Assembly (NCBI RefSeq): GCF_949628265.1 | Contig: NC_088790.1 | Location: forward strand, 8,622,545 to 8,686,544 | Length of the DNA: 64,000 nt | Direction: 5' to 3' | Origin: Cloeon dipterum | Lineage: Eukaryota; Arthropoda; Insecta; Ephemeroptera; Baetidae | In this document: one piece after another, positions 62,901 to 64,000 of the stretch | How positions within the stretch are numbered: position 1 is the first letter of the stretch | How the letters are laid out: every line of letters begins with the position of its first letter | The notes under the pieces: model-generated | Told to the model about the DNA's origin: nothing | Databases searched by the model: none | The model's input: the letters and a program-made list of their open reading frames with translations, nothing else | Program-made: the position numbers and the translations under genes

Positions 62901-63173
62901 ATCGAACAGCGACGGCTCCAAATGGAATGGAAATTGTTTTTGATCCACTCTACATAAAATATCGGGGCTCGTATAGCAAATTATGCAGTTTGTCCAAACT
63001 CATGTTTTTTTCATGGCGTTTGCAAAACAGAAGCCTACCTGTTTGTTGTCGGTGCCGTCTTTGTTCTTGGCCGCCGATCCGGCCGTGATGAGTCGCTCGC
63101 AGTAACAGCCTTCCAGCAGGAGCACTCCCGATGGCCTGTTACACGTGTCCGACTCGTAGTAAAAGAGCAGGTT
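13751..63173 (-). CDS. RASGRF: RasGRF orthologue: Ras/Rac guanine nucleotide exchange factor (5' end beyond right edge)
   Basis: It exchanges GDP for GTP on Ras (CDC25 domain) and probably on Rac (DH-PH), and is Ca2+/calmodulin responsive through its IQ motif. Twenty-four exons were placed; transcript order from 63173-63039, 41383-41277, 36436-36289, 33888-33686, 32929-32700, 28055-27862, 24302-24177, 24087-23985, 21393-21267, 20852-20743, 19546-19296, 18359-18007, 17908-17787, 17721-17623, 17560-17354, 16881-16643, 16591-16457, 16334-16192, 15315-15075, 14954-14775, 14725-14628, 14577-14295, 14226-14029, 13954-13751. Lengths total 4236 nt, exactly 1412 codons with the stop, and every phase agrees. 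Domain order and many blocks ('[18 protein letters not shown]', '[15 protein letters not shown]', '[17 protein letters not shown]') match vertebrate RASGRF1/2 as I recall them. Only the first PH strands and the start are missing. Confidence 0.96.
15075..17908 (-). CDS. RASGRF: RasGRF exons: Ser/Pro-rich linker between RasGEF-N and CDC25 domains
   Basis: Exons 17908-17787, 17721-17623, 17560-17354, 16881-16643, 16591-16457, 16334-16192 and 15315-15075. Mostly low-complexity and poorly conserved: basic '[19 protein letters not shown]', '[20 protein letters not shown]', repeated-looking '[20 protein letters not shown]' and '[19 protein letters not shown]', then proline-rich '[20 protein letters not shown]' with several PxxP SH3 sites. 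Towards the end, '[17 protein letters not shown]' and '[15 protein letters not shown]' match RasGRF1/2, confirming the chain. Frame and phase agree throughout. The last exon ends at a GC donor. Confidence 0.88.
15316..16191 (-). other. RasGRF linker intron (876 nt)
   Basis: Standard GTGAGA donor and 'aaattgcag' acceptor. Apart from the candidate 21-nt microexon at 15480-15500 nothing else is seen. Confidence 0.8.
15480..15500 (-). other. Candidate 21-nt cassette microexon of RasGRF
   Basis: In the intron between exons 16334-16192 and 15315-15075, the minus strand reads a pyrimidine-rich tract ending ctctcctctggcag, then 21 nt, then GTGAGT. It has both strong splice sites, is 3n long and contains no stop in the required phase: inserted, it would add S-I-G-N-E-P-L in the linker. 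Prediction only. Confidence 0.4.
16882..17353 (-). other. RasGRF linker intron (472 nt)
   Basis: GTAAAA donor and 'aatttgaaag' acceptor; AT-rich, no other feature. Confidence 0.8.
18007..18359 (-). CDS. RASGRF: RasGRF exon: RasGEF-N (Ras exchanger motif)
   Basis: 117 codons: '[20 protein letters not shown]', '[20 protein letters not shown]', '[20 protein letters not shown]', '[20 protein letters not shown]'. This is the REM domain that stabilises the CDC25 domain. It ends at 'PSAGPESF' with a phase-2 GTAAGC donor. Confidence 0.96.
18360..19295 (-). other. RasGRF intron between second PH and RasGEF-N (936 nt)
   Basis: GTGACT donor and 'tgcgatttggcag' acceptor. No coding match or repeat seen. 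Confidence 0.8.
19296..21393 (-). CDS. RASGRF: RasGRF exons: second PH domain with a Ser-rich insertion
   Basis: Exons 21393-21267 ('[20 protein letters not shown]', '[16 protein letters not shown]'), 20852-20743 ('[20 protein letters not shown]') and 19546-19296 ('[19 protein letters not shown]', '[20 protein letters not shown]') form the PH domain after DH; 'QAWISDI' is its C-terminal helix. Between strands there is a loop of about 25 mostly Ser/Thr/Gly residues ('[17 protein letters not shown]'), which I recall as shorter and acidic in vertebrates. Confidence 0.93.
19547..20742 (-). other. RasGRF intron in the second PH domain (1.2 kb)
   Basis: GTATGG donor, 'gtgcttcag' acceptor. A GC-rich patch at about 19560-19690 includes long G/C runs; the open frame there runs into the next exon but lacks a family match. 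Confidence 0.75.
20853..21266 (-). other. RasGRF intron in the second PH domain (414 nt)
   Basis: GTGAGA donor and 'tttgcacag' acceptor; AT-rich with no other feature. Confidence 0.8.
21394..23984 (-). other. RasGRF intron (2.6 kb) with a GC- and CpG-rich island
   Basis: About 21890-22860 is markedly GC- and CpG-rich in an AT-rich neighbourhood, with runs such as gtcgcggtcgcggcgggccg. Open frames there are long on both strands but proline/arginine-rich and of the kind high GC yields by chance. It could be an internal promoter or enhancer; no TATA box is clear. The rest is plain. Confidence 0.5.
23985..24087 (-). CDS. RASGRF: RasGRF exon: end of DH domain and DH-PH linker
   Basis: Codes '[20 protein letters not shown]' then '[15 protein letters not shown]', nearly identical to vertebrate RasGRF at this position. 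It is separated from the previous exon by only 89 nt. It is too short in its reading frame to stand out alone. Confidence 0.95.
24177..32929 (-). CDS. RASGRF: RasGRF exons: DH (RhoGEF) domain
   Basis: Three exons (32929-32700, 28055-27862, 24302-24177) code most of the Dbl-homology domain, expected to act on Rac. Conserved regions seen include '[16 protein letters not shown]' and '[15 protein letters not shown]' (CR1 area), '[18 protein letters not shown]', '[20 protein letters not shown]', '[12 protein letters not shown]' joined to '[16 protein letters not shown]' (CR3), and '[11 protein letters not shown]'. The introns within the domain are 4.6 and 3.6 kb. Confidence 0.95.
24303..27861 (-). 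other. RasGRF intron within the DH domain (3.6 kb)
   Basis: GTTAGT donor and 'tgtttctcag' acceptor. Patches of higher GC lie around 25360-25700. An AT-rich plus-strand frame at 24581-24997 starts with TTG and has no family match. No repeat recognised. Confidence 0.7.
28056..32699 (-). other. RasGRF intron within the DH domain (4.6 kb)
   Basis: GTAAGT donor and 'ctttgttccag' acceptor. Contains a (CAA)n tract at about 28153-28180. GC-rich patches occur near 28500 and 31130-31520. No gene or mobile element recognised. Confidence 0.7.
28153..28180. repeat. (CAA)n trinucleotide repeat
   Basis: About nine CAA units; the poly-Gln frame across it is intronic and not coding. Confidence 0.95.
32930..33685 (-). 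other. RasGRF intron between IQ and DH exons (756 nt)
   Basis: GTATTA donor and 'cggcacgcag' acceptor. The acceptor lacks a good pyrimidine tract, but phase and conserved protein fix it. Nothing else seen. Confidence 0.75.
33686..33888 (-). CDS. RASGRF: RasGRF exon: IQ motif (calmodulin binding)
   Basis: Contains '[20 protein letters not shown]', a complete I/V-Q-x3-R-G-x3-R/K-x2-W-type IQ site, followed by '[14 protein letters not shown]', which leads into the DH domain. Calmodulin binding here couples calcium entry to Ras activation in known RasGRFs. Confidence 0.96.
33889..36288 (-). other. RasGRF intron between coiled coil and IQ exons (2.4 kb)
   Basis: GTGAGA donor and 'aacttttcacag' acceptor. 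AT-rich with no coding match. Confidence 0.75.
36289..36436 (-). CDS. RASGRF: RasGRF exon: coiled coil
   Basis: Forty-nine codons rich in Leu/Glu/Lys with heptad spacing: '[20 protein letters not shown]' and '[13 protein letters not shown]'. The block '[13 protein letters not shown]' matches the coiled coil between PH1 and the IQ motif in RasGRF proteins, which assists localisation and calcium response. Confidence 0.95.
36692..36733. repeat. (GA)n microsatellite
   Basis: Uninterrupted GA dinucleotides, about 21 units, in a RasGRF intron next to the coiled-coil exon. The RERERE-type frames across it are artefacts. Confidence 0.98.
38174..38256. repeat. (CT)n microsatellite
   Basis: About 41 CT units, followed by a short imperfect tail; a short (GA)n also occurs at about 38071-38086. 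Confidence 0.98.
41277..41383 (-). CDS. RASGRF: RasGRF exon: first PH domain, C-terminal strands and helix
   Basis: Begins phase 0 after 'gttcgcag' and codes '[20 protein letters not shown]' then '[15 protein letters not shown]', ending phase 2 at GTAAGG. The W in 'CKMWIEAI' is the invariant PH C-terminal helix Trp. Confidence 0.95.
42892..43300 (+). repeat. Dispersed repeat, copy 2 (in the largest RasGRF intron)
   Basis: Near-identical, in the same plus orientation, to 9822-10215, and about 20 nt longer at 42957-42979. It ends 'ctcggacagggataaaaaga' with a shorter A-rich tail. A 150-codon plus-strand frame spans it but begins without ATG and has no recognised family. This copy is antisense to RasGRF. 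Confidence 0.9.
45966..45978. repeat. Poly(G) run
   Basis: Thirteen consecutive G; may be a sequencing or assembly weak spot. Confidence 0.95.
46547..46568. repeat. (GT)n microsatellite
   Basis: About 11 GT units in the large RasGRF intron. Confidence 0.95.
54755..55183 (-). mobile_element. Ty3/gypsy LTR retrotransposon fragment: C-terminus of integrase
   Basis: A 142-codon intact frame ends pol: '[20 protein letters not shown]', '[16 protein letters not shown]', '[11 protein letters not shown]', then a Lys/Glu/Thr-rich tail. This is the conserved C-terminal (GPY/F-type) part of insect Ty3/gypsy integrases. A TAG lies directly upstream, and no protease, reverse transcriptase, RNase H or integrase core remains. 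Flanking LTRs were not identified. It is therefore a truncated relic, in the same orientation as RasGRF. Confidence 0.82.
55991..56047. repeat. (CT)n microsatellite
   Basis: About 28 CT units. Confidence 0.98.
56345..56416. repeat. Compound (CT)n(CA)n microsatellite
   Basis: About 19 TC/CT units run directly into about 17 AC units at 56382. Confidence 0.98.
56904..56957. repeat. (GA)n microsatellite with a GATA interruption
   Basis: GA units broken by 'gatagata' near 56913-56920, then about 18 clean units. Confidence 0.97.
61287..61311. repeat. (CCCTCT)n-like short tandem repeat
   Basis: TCTCCC/CTCTCC hexamers repeated about four times. Confidence 0.9.
63039..63173 (-). CDS. RASGRF: RasGRF exon: first PH domain, central strands
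   Basis: Phase 0 at both ends, 45 codons: '[20 protein letters not shown]' followed by E-G-C-Y-C-E-R-L. This matches the N-terminal PH domain of RasGRF, which helps membrane localisation. The preceding PH strands and the start codon must lie on an exon beyond 64000, since no match is seen in 63174-64000. Confidence 0.93.
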
Positions 63174-64000
63174 CTGCAAAAAAGAGTGCAATTTTTTTAA
63201 TTCTCCTGGTTGCATGAACTGTTTCCTAAAATCTTCAATTTATTCATTACATTTTTTTTTATTCTCGTGTGTTTCTTTTCCATTTTATTTCACTTATTGA
63301 AGGTTAATCGTGTTTTAGAAAATATAAAATAAAATCAGTTTTCCTTTGTTACGCTATTTAGTCTATTTTTCCTGTGCTCAAATTAGCAAACACAAATTTC
63401 TCTTCAAAAAAACGTGACAACCTTCAATCGAATTTTAATTAGTTTCCTAAATCATAAAAAAGTATAATTCCTGTCCCATAGAAGAGGTTAAAAGCTCAGA
63501 AACAGAACATTTATGTGGAAAAGTAATCTCCGTAACCCAGGAAACGATCTATTCCTCCCCCTTTTCAAACACTTGTTATTCGTGATGCTTGAGAAATCTA
63601 TTTTCTGTTCCGAGAGTTGCAGACAGCTCACTTCCTCTTTTTCCCACGATCGCTTCCAAAAGGTCTATTTTCCCTGGTCGGTTGAAACGTTATTCACAAC
63701 GCCGTGCGTGCGTTTGATAGCGGTGCCAAATTGACAGAGTGCGACTATGTACATGAGTGTCAGGTTGCAGAGAGGCGAAAGGGGCTCTGTGCGGCACTCG
63801 AGGCCGTCACACAGCACTCGGATCAGACAATGGGGCTGTTGCACGTGATCGCCACACATGCATGGAATTGCTCACTTGCACAATGGAATCCTGCCGGCTA
63901 CGCGCTTTGAGATCTAGTCATTTTCGCCCTCGTGCAGACAATAGGGCTAATTTCAGTGCTTGCCTCTCTGCTGTCCATATTGATTGCCGAGGATTAATTT
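63174..64000 (-). other. RasGRF upstream intron (continues past right edge)
   Basis: Acceptor 'ttttttgcag' at 63174-63183. No match to the expected N-terminal PH sequence is present, so the first coding exon lies beyond 64000. Nothing else seen. Confidence 0.75.

Larger units (their letters stand above)
41384..63038 (-). other. Largest RasGRF intron (21.7 kb)
   Basis: GTAGGC donor and 'tgttcgcag' acceptor in the first PH domain. Identified contents are dispersed repeat copy 2, the gypsy pol fragment and several microsatellites. Blocks of mixed composition with TAATTAATTAG-type cores (for example 43800-44900 and 45500-46600) could be regulatory. I found no nested protein-coding gene that I can support. 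Confidence 0.75.

Noticed and set aside
1..64000. tRNA, rRNA, CRISPR arrays, operons, riboswitches
   Set aside because: None seen. The window is a eukaryotic intron-rich region, so prokaryotic feature types do not apply.

Overview
This is nuclear DNA from an arthropod, almost certainly an insect. It is AT-rich, genes are split by GT-AG introns often only 50-60 nt long, and it carries two insect-type families: a 7tm_7 gustatory receptor and a yellow/major-royal-jelly (MRJP) gene. A full RasGRF gene is present; I believe Drosophila melanogaster lacks one, so this is probably not a fly of that kind. I cannot name the order or species.

Left end (1-10.4 kb), a compact gene cluster. The N-terminal half of an SLC22/organic-cation-transporter-like gene is on the minus strand (154-1378) and runs off the left edge. 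A five-exon gustatory receptor follows on plus (1833-3239). A three-exon gene for an unrecognised secreted protein is on minus (3709-4951). A poorly resolved stretch (5480-7361, minus) holds one or two small orphan genes. Then comes a plus-strand gene with a clear TATA box (8061-10446). It joins a signal peptide and a whole yellow/MRJP domain to two tandem Delta-type EGF1-EGF2 ('DOS'-like) modules, each on its own exon. I think this domain architecture is the most notable thing in the window.

Rest of the window (13.75-64 kb), one gene. A RasGRF orthologue (Ras/Rac guanine-nucleotide exchange factor) is on minus. I could place 24 exons whose lengths and phases sum to exactly 1412 codons including the stop. 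Domain order is PH (partial), coiled coil, IQ, DH, PH, RasGEF-N, Ser/Pro-rich linker, CDC25/RasGEF. Its first exon(s) lie beyond the right edge. The 3' half is compact (13.7-24.3 kb); the 5' half has very large introns (up to 21.7 kb) holding GA/CT and CA microsatellites, a Ty3/gypsy pol remnant, a GC-rich island and one copy of a roughly 400-bp dispersed repeat. The other copy of that repeat lies between the two EGF exons of the yellow-EGF gene.

The genes do not form a pathway; they are ordinary eukaryotic neighbours. Exon boundaries were deduced by eye from splice consensus, frame continuity and recalled family sequence, so they are predictions. No tRNA, rRNA or CRISPR was seen.
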